A stretch of DNA of 64,000 nucleotides, from NCBI GenBank assembly GCA_022457155.1, contig JAJGOT010000737.1, forward strand, positions 231,792 through 295,791, written 5' to 3'. The DNA comes from Cladopsammia gracilis. Lineage: Eukaryota; Cnidaria; Anthozoa; Scleractinia; Dendrophylliidae. A program made the position numbers and the translations under genes. The first letter of the stretch is position 1; each line of letters begins with the position of its first letter. Below are positions 22,797-34,620 of this stretch, in pieces. The notes under the pieces are model-generated. The model worked only from the letters and a program-made list of their open reading frames with translations. It had not been told where the DNA came from and did not search any database.

Positions 22797-25700
22797 CTGT
22801 CAATACAAAACAAACAGATAGCTAAAATAAAATGAAAATAAATTAGATGGAGTAGTTAAATGGGTATTAAATTACCATGAGGCACGGCCGAGTGCCTTGG
22901 TGACGCCATCTGTGGCGCTATAGTCAGTTAACCGAGTTGATTCTTTTAAATAAAAAAAAGTTTACTCTTTCGGTCAATACGATATTGCATTCAGTTGCTT
23001 TCTTTTAGTTGCCTTTTTTTGGAAAATCAGAAAAAACACATTCATGATAATAACAAAAATATTAATAGTATAATGAAAGTATAATATATATAATTATCAG
23101 AGTAACCTTCTCAGAATCCTTTGCACCTGAAAATTTTTCAATGCCAAAAAAAACTGTCAATTTTGACTCAATGGGGAAGCTGCAAAAATATTAATATAAC
23201 AGTAAAAAGCTATATTGAAAATCAAGCAAAAGCGTTTATATTCATAAAAGGGTAGCGTTCATGATGTAAAACGTGCTTTTCAGGGAGGTCCTCTGATTAG
23301 AAAATAAAACTACATGAATAAAAAGACTATGAAATATGGGCAAAAAAGTAAACAGAGAAAAGAAGAGTGCAACAAAAATAACTAAAAGACATTTTAAGGT
23401 CTGTAAAGTCTGAGGGTAGGAAAATTTAGTCAAATCGTCAATTAAAAAAAAAAAACATGTACCTCTAGGTATCAAGACGAAATCGTGTAATATGTTTTTA
23501 AGAAGAATTATTTTGACTTTGCATACGGTGTTAATATCAGAGAAAGCTGCATGCTTCGATCGAAACTGTCTGAAAAGCAACAAAACTTCACTGGATGCTT
23601 CAATAGCTCTTAGCTAAATAATACATCATTACAAAATATTTTTCCCACCATGATAAATTGATCGTCGTTGGTTATAAGCTACCTAAACACCTCCTACGGA
23701 GATTTAATTATAACACCAGGACTTGTAAGAAGGGTTTCAAATGAAGTAAAGGACTTGAATTTTCAGGCTCACAAGTGTCTTGAAGCTTACCGTAAATATG
23801 AGCCAGGCAGTGTTCATCATCATCATCACTTTATTTCTTGCTTCCTAAAGAGAAAAGACTGGAAAACAATCATACAAAATACATTTTAAGGAACTCAGCC
23901 CACCTTGGCAACATACAAATAACTCAGGAGTGCCATTTGGAATATTTATCTTTGTTGATGTGTGATAACTAAACTTGTTTAATTAACAGCAGACTTGTCA
24001 ATGGTCATTTAATTTATAATGGAACTAATAGCCGTGGTAACGCTACACACTTTTACCTAGGCAAAACCAAGTTACCTTGGGTAAATTCACCAAATGCAAG
24101 CAATTTCCCAAGGTAAATTCTTCTCGGGTTTCATTTTCCCCAAGTCAAATATCTGGGCAGGTCATACTACTATAATTGACACCAGGGGTTGTCGCGTAAA
24201 GTAAAGAGTTAAATTGATTTTGTTCTAGAAACACTGAACTTGTATCCTGTATTCCAACGGGCAAATTCTCCAAGCATTTCCCAAGGTAAATTCATCTCGG
24301 GTTTCATTTTCCCCTCGTGAAATATCTAGGAAGGTCATAATGCTATGATCGACACCTGGCGTGCGTTTCTCGAAAGTCCCCAAAACATTTCGGACCCGAA
24401 AAGCTGTGTTACGTGCAGAATGTTTACCAATAAAGATTCGGTTTTTGTTGAATTTGAAAGCTAAGCAATAAAATCTTACGTTTACTACACAACTTTAGCC
24501 GATTTGTGGGATAAAAAGTCCAACGCCTTTCGTTAGAAACTACGTACATTTTAAAAAAATTGCTTTCGGGCCCGAAAAGTCTTCGGGAGCTTCGAGAAAC
24601 GCACGCGTGGGGTTGTCGGGTAAGGTAAAGAGTTAAATCACTTTATCCCGTATTACAACGGGTACTTATTTAACTCTCGGCGCGGGACAAGCCAACCAAA
24701 AGCATCAGTCCATCCTTCTCTGGTCCATGACAAGAAAAAGAACTGTCCAGCTAACTTGTGCGATAGAAACCATATAGACGTCTTTGCAGAAACGAGACTA
24801 TACCTCGTGCTTGTGAAGAGTTTTGGCACACATAAATTTATTATTCTGGCGCGAAATACACAGAGTGCATAAATTTAAATACAGTGGACATTGATCCACG
24901 TAGCGATGACATGGTTACTTGGACGGTGGCCACTATATAGATGAAACATATATACTGTACACTCAGAATGAATAGGAAAACACATTATTAAAGTTTCAAG
25001 TCCCAAATATAAGAAAAAATCATTTGAGTTCTCACTTACGTGCTGACATCTGAAACGTTATCACTACTGTTCAGTACTACGGAAACGTTCGCTGGGATAG
25101 TTCAAAACTTCCATCATTATTGCATTAAAACTGCTTGCAGGCGATTAACGTCAGCGGAGTACACCAAAACTGTTAGTCACATAATCGTACAGTATATTTT
25201 TTATGAAATACAGTTTCGAATGGCGGAAAATACAAGTGCTTTCGAGTTTTGGCAAGATTGTTTATCAGTTGAATAAAAAAAATTGTCAAGGGTCTATGAC
25301 CGTGTATCTTAATGAATGATTTTGTAATTAGAAATAGGCAGGCTAGAGCGGCATAAAAATTAAAAATCGGCTGTTAGCCAAAAACAAAAAAACACTTCAA
25401 AATCAAGCTTTGCTACTAGTCCTCATTGAACAGGATACTTTTAAGTTCCCTCAGAAAAGAATAAAAGTCAGAAACCTTTGATTAAAACATGCATGGAAAA
25501 AGAAACGTTTTGTTCTAAGTATCTACAGGGCAAAACAGCTATTACGGTTCATAGATATAAATTGTTTTTTTGTTTGTTCTTTTTTCTTTTTAATAATGAC
25601 TTTATTTGAAAACAAACAACGTGTTTACCTTACTACGACAATGACTACAAATTAAAATAAAAAACTAGTATAGCTACTAGACGATTGAATTGGAAGATTT

Positions 25701-26459
25701 AGCAAAATAATGCAACTATAAGTTTCTATTGAGTTGTTTTCATTATTCATCATAACAAAAATTAATTTTTGACTTAATGACTAGTCGAACACAATCAAAA
25801 CTAATTTGTTACGATTGCATCTCTTGATGTGTTCTTGTCATTTTTTTTTTATCAGTTGTTCAGTATTGTGGCTTGATTACGTTCGATTGCAGAATGTTGA
25901 ATTGAGTAGTTTTTTCTTGTGAGTTCGATTATGTTTAAATACTAAAGGTACGATAACTTACCTTGTGATAAAAGGCGACAACGAGCACGCCGTCGGTTGC
26001 CACTTTTCTGCTACTGCGCAATCAACAAAATACATACATTCGGGCCTTTCCTCCTTTATAATATAAAACACAGCGGCTTTGCTCTCAAAGAGAAGTCCAA
26101 GCTAGCTCATAACCATCTCTACGTCAGCTAAATTTTGAGGCTTTTATTACACAGGCTTGGGATAAAACTGAGCGACAACGAGCGAACGAACGAGTGTGAA
26201 AATTACAGTACATTCTGTTTTTCGTTTGACATTTTTTAATTGAAAGTTCAAAAAAGGTTATTACAATGTCAGAAAAACAAACACAGACACAGGACATTTT
26301 ACTACTTACACAGCACTTATTAAATTACTATGGAGAGGAAACAATGCACCCATACAAACTAAGTGGCTAAATAAATATTATTGGCATCATAAAAGATGGT
26401 TTATTTAAGTAATAAGAACGATATTGGTACAGAAAAAAAGGAAAAAGAGTTTCTTATAC

Positions 26460-26955
26460 TACCGTAAAGTTCCAACAGTAACGACGCTCGTTACTTTCGG
26501 AATTAGCAGCCTTTGGGGCTCGTTACTTTCGTGGGGTCGTTATTTTCGGGGAACAAAAACCGTTAAATAAAGCTGATGCGAGCTTTTTTTTTTTCGAAAT
26601 GAAATAAACAACATAAAATTAAAAAAGAAGAACATTTCAGACTCAGAGGAGGAGGGTAAACTGCTTCTAATCGATAATCCATGACGCACCGCTGCGTTTT
26701 AGTCTGCAGTGCATAGAGTTTCAATTTTAATTTGCTGAGGAACCGTTCCAGTTGTTAATACGAAATTATACCGGTTTAAGTCTTACATCGCGCCATCAGT
26801 GAACTGATGTTAAGGACGAATGGTGGCGTAAGGTTTCCCTTACTTTCGGGGGCTCGCTACTTTCCGGATTTATTAGCAGCCACAAAGTTTTGACGTTACT
26901 TTCGGGGGCCGCTACTTTCGGGGGACGGGTTCGTTACTATCGGAACTTCACGGTA
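26460..26955. mobile_element. Miniature inverted-repeat element, unit II copy
   Basis: Orthologous copy of the element at 11361-11844, with the same TACCGTRAAGTTCC ends and small indels. Inherited through the segmental duplication rather than inserted independently. Confidence 0.65.
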
Positions 26956-27127
26956 TTAATATATAGGAATAAAGGAATTCCACTCATATTAATAATGTTT
27001 CAGACTTTTTTCATTTTTCCTTGCAAAATAAAATTCTAAGTTTAGGATGGCTTAATTCAATTTAGCCTTGAATACTCCAATGAATAAAAAATTTAGCTAA
27101 CAACAACTGGTGCCCTCAGTGTCCTTG

Positions 27128-27460
27128 AACAATAACGATAAGATTTACGGATATCTCCCTGAGAGTAGATCATTCCATAAGTTTAATCTTTGCCTGATTG
27201 TCGCTCGTTTTTATATCTACACCGCAGCCAAAGAAAGCGAACCATATAGTTTCTTAGCCTTCAGTAAAGCTTTTGTGAAACACAAATTATCTATAGAGCC
27301 TTCAAGTGTCCGTGAATCCCTGAGCCTTTAGCCGTAAACAAGCTTGATATAGAAGTTGTATTTTGTCTGTTCCTTTTATTTCAGTTCTGTAATGTTGTTC
27401 ATTGTGTGTTAATATTGTATATTGTATTGTACTTATTAATGAACTTCAATAAAAAAAAAA
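27128..27460 (+). mobile_element. LINE RT C-terminal remnant with poly-A tail (unit II)
   Basis: Unit II counterpart of 12017-12350, nearly identical, including the poly-A run. Confidence 0.5.
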
Positions 27461-27714
27461 GCTGGTATATGGCTGATCACCATAAATTCTTTGTCAATAT
27501 CATATTTCGGGAACAGTACATCTAAGAGCGAAAGCTCTAATAGACCTAATACTTCGTTTTGATGAATAGCTAGCCATAATAACATCTCCTTACAAAAGGC
27601 ATCTGTGACTTCAGTTAAGGGAAGTATTTTATTCTCGAGACACTCTTCTTCTATGTTACAGAAAGCGCATGAAGGTGATTCTGCTGCAATTTTAAGTCTA
27701 TAAAGTTTGGCCAT
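27461..27714 (-). mobile_element. LINE RT C-terminal zinc-finger remnant, opposite strand (unit II)
   Basis: Unit II counterpart of 12351-12613. Here the minus-strand frame from 27714 is open, reading through CAFCNIEEECLE to KYDIDKEF. It is still only a fragment. Confidence 0.5.
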
Positions 27715-28322
27715 TTGTTAAAACAATTCTATTTAGAACAACCTCCTAGGACACCCTCCTGGGACAACCTCCTGTTGATGACAACTAACCAGTAAGACGA
27801 ATTATCGAGAGGACTCTACCTAGAATCAGTACCGGGGGGAGCTAAAATGTAGTATTAGAGGCCTAGTACGCATCAGGAGTAGACAATATGCCTGTAGCAG
27901 TTTGAAAACGTAGAGCCGTTGACGAGGTTGCAATTGTTGGAAGTGTACAATATGATGCTATTTACTGGTGACAAGCCAACAGTTCGGTCTAAAAGGATCA
28001 TAATTCCACTCTCAAAGAAGGTGGTTTAAATTAAAACTCTTATTCTGCGGCCATTTCAACTTTAACCGAAATAATATACACACTGCGATTATAAACATTA
28101 CAAAACAACGCATGTTGTAAAAAACTTTGATTAATGACTTGACGTTTCGTATGCCTCAACATACGTCTTCAGAAGTGACAGTTGGATATAACACAATAAA
28201 ATTTAAATGCTATGGAGAAAGACTGGAACCTAATTTAAAAGAAATGACAATAGTGAAAAATTGATAATATACAGACCTATCGTAAAGTCTGCATGCTAGA
28301 AAATATAAACATATATTCAAGA

Positions 28323-28607
28323 CTAGTAAAGAAAACGTTTCTCACTACCCACATTTTCATTTAATGCTGGTTTTAAATCCCTAATCAATAATGTCTCCTT
28401 AATTCTACAATGGATATCCGATCGCCCAGTCGTTAAAATTTCAAAATGATCCCATTTAATGTTGTGGCCCGTTGAAGTCATATGATCTGCAATGGCTGAT
28501 AAATAATACTCTGTTTCACACTCTAAGATCATTTCATTGATCGAATTATTTTTCATCTTGCGCGACATAAGGTTATTTATGGTTTTCCACTGAAATCTCA
28601 CACTCAT
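28323..28607 (-). pseudogene. Penelope-like GIY-YIG endonuclease C-terminal fragment (unit II)
   Basis: Unit II orthologue of 14313-14600, open over 94 codons, with the same TGHNIKWDHFEIL and CRIKETLLIRDLKP motifs. It lies about 400 bp downstream, on the same strand, of the nuclease-less Penelope RT ORF at 29005-31584, but it existed before that insertion because unit I has it without the RT. Confidence 0.65.
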
Positions 28608-28815
28608 TACCAGAATCTATTATCAGTTTTTACTTGTCGTATTTTGTTGTTAAATTTTGTTTCCAGCAGATTTATACTAGCTCTAATCGTTTGAGTCACA
28701 CGAGCGCACGGATTCATTTTTCAGGTGATTACGATTTTTCATAATCTCTTTGAGTTCGACGTAAGCCAAGGTGATGGTTTATGTCGCATTCGTTTTGTTT
28801 TTCGCGGAGCATGTT

Positions 28816-28938
28816 TAATTTGTTAAAATAGATCCTTTCACAAGATTCTATATCTTTCCAGGGCAATTCATGAAGCAGTGGTAATTTCCCTGTAATTTGT
28901 GAATAAACAAGTCTGGATTAAAATTCTTGAACGACCTT
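28816..28938. repeat. Left copy of a 123-bp direct repeat flanking the Penelope-like element
   Basis: Identical base for base to 32016-32138, exactly 3200 bp away. The sequence is part of the decayed LINE fragment found once in unit I (14812-14943, with a 15-bp difference), so the second copy was created in unit II. Best read as a target-site duplication. Confidence 0.85.
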
Positions 28939-29004
28939 AGCAGGAAATAGCAAGGGTGACAGGCCGCACAATCTCTATACCGGTGTGAAACATATGAGAA
29001 CCTT

Positions 29005-31584
29005 TTATATTTTTGCTCTAACGAGTGTATCTTTTAAAGATTTTCCTTTTTTAAAGGATATAATAGGTGGTTCTTTAAAAATTTGCCGTAAAAGTGGTTG
29101 GTTTTGTATATAGTGCCATTTTCTCATTAAAACTTGTTTGATGTTTGGCACTGATGGTTGGTATTGTGTTACAAAAGGCAAAATGTCTTTTTGAGTTTGT
29201 TTATCTTGTTTAAGCGCCGATTCCCTTCCTGTGAATTTTATTTCTGATAGGATTTTTTCTACCAGGTTATTTGGGTAGCCTCTAGTCAGCAAGCGTTTTC
29301 TAAATTTTGAAATATTTTCCTCAAAAGTAGTTTTTGAAGAATTAGTTCGTAGGAGTCTCAGGGCTTCGCCCTTCACGAATCCTATTTTAACACTTGGTGG
29401 GTGACAAGAGGTAAAATGTGTATATTGAAAGGTTTCCGTTGGCTTAAAATGTGTTTTTATATCAAGGATAGATTGTTCCTTGAATCTTTCGCCTTTGTAT
29501 ATAACTGTATCCAGAAATGTAGTTTCAATGTCTGAGATTTCAGCCGTAAATTTGATTGTAGGGTGATGTGAGTTGGCTTGTTCGATGAATTGTACAATAT
29601 CTGGTTTGCTGATGTCCCATAGTGAGAATATATCGTCAATGTAACGTTTCCAAACTGTGGGTTTAGAGACGTTTTTGCTTAGAATTTGTGTTTCAATGTT
29701 CGCCATGAATATGTTTGCAAAGGCAACGGCCATTTTAGTTCCCATGGCAGTACCGTGTATTTGCAGATAGTTCTTTCCATTAAACTGGAAGGAATTTTCT
29801 TTGAGAATTAGTCTAAGCATTTCTCTGAGATAATGTGTTGGTATGGGAGGGTCGTTTTTGTAAAAGTTCTCGTATGCTGTGCATACTGTAATAATACCCT
29901 CTTCCTGTGGTATATTTGTGTATAAACTTGTGACATCCATCGATACAAGAAATGTTCGTTTTTTAACTTTGGTTTTCTCAATAAAATTTATGAAATCGGT
30001 CGTATCTTTAAGATAAGACGCTTGTGATTTCGATATAGGCTGAAGTAGTGTATCAACAAAAGATGATATTCTTTCTGTAGGTCCATCACAACCGGAGATA
30101 ATTGGTCTCCCCGTGATGGTTGGTTTGTGAATTTTTGTAAGGGTGTAAAATTCTGGTATTCTTGGTGGATTTGGTGTTTGTAACAGCCATTTCTTTGTCA
30201 TATCATCAATGTGGTTTTTTTGGTGTAGTTCTGAAATCAGACGCGACACCTTGTTATGTGTCTCTTTAACCATGGGTTCAACGAGAGGACTGTAATTGTT
30301 TAGATCATCGATTTGGATTTGTCCTTCTCGTATTTTATCGCTTTTGTTCATGACAACAGTGGTACTTCCCTTGTCCGCTTTTTTAAGGTTAATTTCAGTG
30401 CTATGTTTTAGCTCATGTAATGCTTTGCGTTCTTTGCGTGACAAGTTATGTTTTGGCTTAATTATTTTCATTTCCGCCAGTTGTGATTTAACATCTTCTA
30501 GATAACTCTCTAGGGCAACTGATTGTTGGATTGGTGGTTTCCAGTTTGATTTGACATAGAAAGGGTGAACCTCTTTATTTTGTCCGTGGAAAATGTATTT
30601 GAGACGCATTCGCCTTGCAAAATGTTGAAAATCTTGCAATAGCTGCCGTCTGATTTTGTTTTTGTGGACTTTGTTCACTGGTATAAATTTAAGACCCTTG
30701 GAGATTAATTTAGTCTGGGCATCAGTTAAATTGTTGTCGGAGAGGTTTTTGATAAACTTCTCTTCTGTAGGTTTTTGGTAACTGACTGATTTCAAAGAAG
30801 ATTTTTTTCTGCGTTCATTTCTTGTTTTTGTGTTTCTTTGTACTTTTGTAATGTATTTCCCTTTATTTGTATTTTTCCCGCCCACGGTGGTGTTAACACA
30901 TATAGTAGACAGGCGTGTGTACGTTTCACTTTTTTTATTGTCTGCAGTTTCCTGCAGGTCTAACATCATCTTTGAGATACATTCATATTGTTTTTGTAAC
31001 TTAGTAGCCATAGCTCTAAGGCTTACAATGTTTGTTTCCGCCGATGGCGGTGTTGATCTGGACTTAGTAGAGTCTTTTTTTACCGAACCGTTATTTCGGC
31101 GAGCCTTAGCTTTTTCTTTTTGAAGTTTTGTTTTCTGGCTTTCTAGACGGCGATAATGATATCGTGTCAAGGCTTCAAGGAAGTTGCGTTCCGCCTTTTC
31201 TTTCACTGACTTGATGTCCTTTCTAAATTGTTCGTCTGCTGGGATATTAGCCCTTGCAGAATAACGTAGAGCTTTCGGGCAAGTCTTTTTATCAAGGTGC
31301 TCCTTCAGTTTCCTGATGGAATTTTCCGTCTTTTGTACTTTTGCTTCTGTATTGAGTGCCTCGCTGGCTTTCCTCTTTCTTGCGTTATCTTTGTTTCGGT
31401 CGCCGTGACCACTAGCATTTTCTTTTGGAGTTTGGTAGCTCGGGATGTCATAGCCGTTCTCTTCATTTTCACTCTCAGATTGTCTTGAACATCCAGGCAC
31501 CTCTTCGGTGTAGACTGTGTTCAATGGACTTTTTTTAGGGCTGGCAGGAGAGGATGGGCTAAATGTACTGTAGTTGTCCTCCAT
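29005..31584 (-). CDS. Penelope-like reverse transcriptase, 859 codons, no GIY-YIG domain
   Basis: Reverse transcriptase that would copy the element RNA. Residues 1-270 are charged and basic with a coiled-coil-prone 85-165 region. Residues 275-380 carry the N-terminal Penelope block (LTDAQTKLISKGLKF, then FARRMRLKYIF, then FYVKSNWKPP). The RT core includes KADKGSTTVV (about 402-411), FYTLTKIHKP and GRPIISGC (479-499), motif A SMDVTSLYTNIP with Asp550, GTAMGTKMAV (611-620), and the catalytic YIDD with Asp650 and Asp651. The frame ends in SLKDTLVRAKI, the usual RT end. Most Penelope-like proteins continue into a C-rich linker and GIY-YIG nuclease; here it stops. A shifted frame across the stop reads YRDCAACHPC, suggestive of a lost linker. 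Start: first Met of the open frame. No internal stops. Confidence 0.85.
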   Translation of the reverse strand: MEDNYSTFSPSSPASPKKSPLNTVYTEEVPGCSRQSESENEENGYDIPSYQTPKENASGHGDRNKDNARKRKASEALNTEAKVQKTENSIRKLKEHLDKKTCPKALRYSARANIPADEQFRKDIKSVKEKAERNFLEALTRYHYRRLESQKTKLQKEKAKARRNNGSVKKDSTKSRSTPPSAETNIVSLRAMATKLQKQYECISKMMLDLQETADNKKSETYTRLSTICVNTTVGGKNTNKGKYITKVQRNTKTRNERRKKSSLKSVSYQKPTEEKFIKNLSDNNLTDAQTKLISKGLKFIPVNKVHKNKIRRQLLQDFQHFARRMRLKYIFHGQNKEVHPFYVKSNWKPPIQQSVALESYLEDVKSQLAEMKIIKPKHNLSRKERKALHELKHSTEINLKKADKGSTTVVMNKSDKIREGQIQIDDLNNYSPLVEPMVKETHNKVSRLISELHQKNHIDDMTKKWLLQTPNPPRIPEFYTLTKIHKPTITGRPIISGCDGPTERISSFVDTLLQPISKSQASYLKDTTDFINFIEKTKVKKRTFLVSMDVTSLYTNIPQEEGIITVCTAYENFYKNDPPIPTHYLREMLRLILKENSFQFNGKNYLQIHGTAMGTKMAVAFANIFMANIETQILSKNVSKPTVWKRYIDDIFSLWDISKPDIVQFIEQANSHHPTIKFTAEISDIETTFLDTVIYKGERFKEQSILDIKTHFKPTETFQYTHFTSCHPPSVKIGFVKGEALRLLRTNSSKTTFEENISKFRKRLLTRGYPNNLVEKILSEIKFTGRESALKQDKQTQKDILPFVTQYQPSVPNIKQVLMRKWHYIQNQPLLRQIFKEPPIISFKKGKSLKDTLVRAKI

Positions 31585-31875
31585 TTCTTTACAGAAAGGT
31601 CAAGGATCTGCTATATGGTTTCAAGCAAGACTGCAGTTTCGAATCTTACGATTCTCGTCAGTTGCTATTTAATTTTGGAATGGTAGAGATCAGTTGAACT
31701 CGGTACCGCTCCGTATTTTCTGAGCGTAATTTAGCTTATATATCCACCGGTACTCGTAAGAGGATCGAAAATGGTGCGTTCTGATTGGACCTTGCCAGCC
31801 AATCAGGTTGCTGTAATTTCGATCCGTTTGTATCTCAAGCTATGGGTTGTGTTTTTTAAAAGGTTATGATGTGAG

Positions 31876-31922
31876 ATTTACCACCTCCATTTTACCACCT
31901 CCATTTTACCACCTCCATTTTA
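31876..31922. repeat. Three 14-bp tandem repeats in the Penelope-like 5' region
   Basis: ATTTTACCACCTCC is repeated three times just inside the right terminal repeat. The flank at about 31770-31835 also has a short inverted repeat (GATCGAAA, CTGATTGG against CCAATCAG, TTTCGATC), which may mark promoter-proximal DNA of the element. Confidence 0.7.
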
Positions 31923-32015
31923 CAGGAGATACTCGTTAGAAGAATATATAGAAGGTTTTCAAATGTTTCACACCGGTAGAGATTGTGCGGCCTGTCAACC
32001 CTTGCTATTTCCTAC

Positions 32016-32138
32016 TAATTTGTTAAAATAGATCCTTTCACAAGATTCTATATCTTTCCAGGGCAATTCATGAAGCAGTGGTAATTTCCCTGTAATTTGT
32101 GAATAAACAAGTCTGGATTAAAATTCTTGAACGACCTT
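32016..32138. repeat. Right copy of the 123-bp direct repeat
   Basis: Identical to 28816-28938; after it the sequence resumes as in unit I (GTGTGACATATTTCTATC). Confidence 0.85.
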
Positions 32139-33534
32139 GTGTGACATATTTCTATCTATTTTTGCTAGGTGCGCTATGCCGCACATGTTAGGCAGAGGTT
32201 TCCTGCACGTATGTTATATGCGTACGCATGCCATGTAGTCATGTAGTCAGTTTTTAGCAACCGCCATGTTCTTGGATGTTTGAAGTTGTTGTGCCGAAAC
32301 TATTCTCGAGTATCTACTCTGCGAAACACAGCAGTAGGAACTGTTATTTTACGAATAACATACACAAGGCAGTGCATGGTCGCTGATTCCGAAATCGATT
32401 ACGCCCTGAGTCACGACACTTGATTCTTGATTCGCCCATGAGATCAGTTATTATCTTGAAATTTGTTGTAGAGCGAATGTAAAGACAAATCTCCCCACCT
32501 TTATACGAAAAGACGACTGCTGAATGATTTGAATTAATGATAAGAATAATATCAACCTGATCAATCTCCTTTTGCAGTGTATTATCCGTTAACAGCTCAA
32601 AAAAAATGTTTCCAAGTGAATCGTTTTATTCCTGCAAAATGTCAACCAAATTGTACAAAAGACAGATGTTTTCGATCTGCCTTACGTTTTAATTTTCTTT
32701 TGTTTTTGTTTGCCATCGACTCCATCAAACTCGGGGGCAAGGATGAAATCCCCAACTCGGTCTATACTTAAGCTTTACCCAATCCATCCTTTATTGAACA
32801 AGCGTTTGCTAACTCGTTTTATTTGGAGCATAGACATTTAGAAATAAGATTTTTTTATCTTGTACGAGCTAATGAATAAAACGATCCTGTTTTTCTTCTC
32901 GTACAGATTGCAGATTGAATTTTAAACAATTTTAAATATTAAAAATAAGAACATCTCTACTATAATCAGACTCATATGAGGAAAACAACTCACCCTTCCA
33001 CTATTTTCGACTTCTTCAGTACTATAAATCTCTTGCAATAAACGACGTCCGCTTACCTCATTAGCCAAGTGAAAACCGCCTTCCGTCTTTCAAAAGAACG
33101 AATCCCTCGAGCATTTAATGATATTAATATAAATTAAACGTTACCAGTCACCATTTTCCATGATCATTAAAACTCGCCGAACCACCACCGAAGTTGACAA
33201 AAGGCCGGTTAATCATGTGTATTCCTTTGCATACGTAGTGCCAGTAGGAAACCTACATTTGTTTTTTGGATATTTTATAACACTTTTCAGTCTGACAACT
33301 TAACAACTTACGTAATAATAAAAAAAGAAAATGAAAAAGTGCTGTCCCACTGTGGAATGAAGCGAGGAAAATAAAGAAAGAGAACAAAACAAAAGATGAA
33401 AATCGAACCGACTCACAATCCTATAAAGCGGAAAAATGAATTGTTAACCAAACCTGCTTGTTCTCCATAACATTCGCTTCGATCATGATGTCACATTGTG
33501 AGTGGAAATTTAGTTAAAAAAAATAAAAAACAGA

Positions 33535-33610
33535 AGAGTCAAGGGCGTGAATTGAACGCGGTCCTCCGGAGTCAAATCCGGCGCCTGAGCCCACGAGGCC
33601 ATCGAGGTAC
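33535..33610 (-). ncRNA. tRNA-like sequence / tRNA-derived SINE head (unit II)
   Basis: Unit II copy of 19751-19824, with one change in the B-box region (GAACGCGG in the plus strand rather than GAACCCGG), which further weakens a functional tRNA reading. Confidence 0.5.
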
Positions 33611-33862
33611 ACGTACGCAATTGACTAAATTTTGTTATTTAAAGGTAGATACGCATCAAAACGCGTGTCTTGATTAGAAAATCCTTTTAGATCGATTTTA
33701 TGTCGCATTAAAGACTCCAAATGCGAAACATCTTTAAGCTTATTGTTGTTTATATTCGTTTTACAACAAATTAGTCATGGTTATCGCTGGATTCACGCTG
33801 TTCTTGTTACGAAACGCATTCGTAACAAAGCATTACGTCACTAAGTTTACTGCTGATGGAAG

Positions 33863-33899
33863 AAGTGAGCGAGTGAGTGAGCGAGTGAGCGAGTGAGTG
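33863..33899. repeat. GAGTGAGC microsatellite (unit II)
   Basis: Shorter allele of the array at 20015-20073. Confidence 0.9.
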
Positions 33900-34620
33900 C
33901 TCATTTGCATATCTGTCTCCGTTACCGATAACCCGTTCATTACGCATGCGCGTATTCACGGGTTAAAAAGCGGGTAATAGGTCACTGTTTGCAATAGGCG
34001 GTTGATTTGCACGTTTCGTGCGCGCTCACCCGGGAAGTAATTTTCGATCCACACTGATATAAACCAATTTCTTATTTAACAGTAAACTATGAGACCAGAG
34101 TTTCTTGTTGACACAGATAAAAGACGGTCGGTCGCAGCAGGAAAATGGCTCGCTGTTCTTAAGATCAAATGTTGAAAATGTGGCACATGATTGACAGTCG
34201 TTCGACTGTGCTAACAGGAATTATTGTTATTTAGTTTCACTCGCTTTGCCGTGTAAAAATATAAAAATCCAGCGTAGAATTATTTTCTCTTAGTTCTCCA
34301 ATACGATAACCATAACACCTGTCTTAGCTGTAATGAAAGTGTAAGAACCTGCAAAAGTCCTTTTGTTAAGTTGTTAGTACCTGCGTTACTTTGAAAGTAA
34401 TAAATGTTTAGTCTCATCCAATGGGACTTCTGAAATGTTTGTTTATGTTTTCTAGCAAGGCTTGTTTTGTTATGATGTAATTCAAGTTGTGCGTTCGGTT
34501 AGTCTTAAATACAAGTGCTTCGTAAGACGTGAGTCGGAATACGTCCAGTGGGGCTATGCCCCCGGTCGAGTTGCCGGTTACACTATGGTTACTTCGAGTT
34601 TACTTGCGTATTTCTCACTT

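Larger units (their letters stand above)
28939..32015 (-). mobile_element. Penelope-like retroelement with inverted termini, 3.08 kb
   Basis: Bounded precisely by the two 123-bp repeats. The outermost 64-66 bp are imperfect inverted repeats (28939-29004 and 31952-32015) sharing TTTCACACCGGT, AGAGATTGTGCGGCCTGTC and CCTTGCTATTTCCT. The element holds a single uninterrupted RT ORF with about 430 bp upstream of it and only 14 nt between the ORF stop and the left terminal repeat. Inverted terminal copies are known among Penelope-like pLTR arrangements, but a target duplication of this length would be unusual. The identical flanks argue for recent insertion. Confidence 0.8.
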
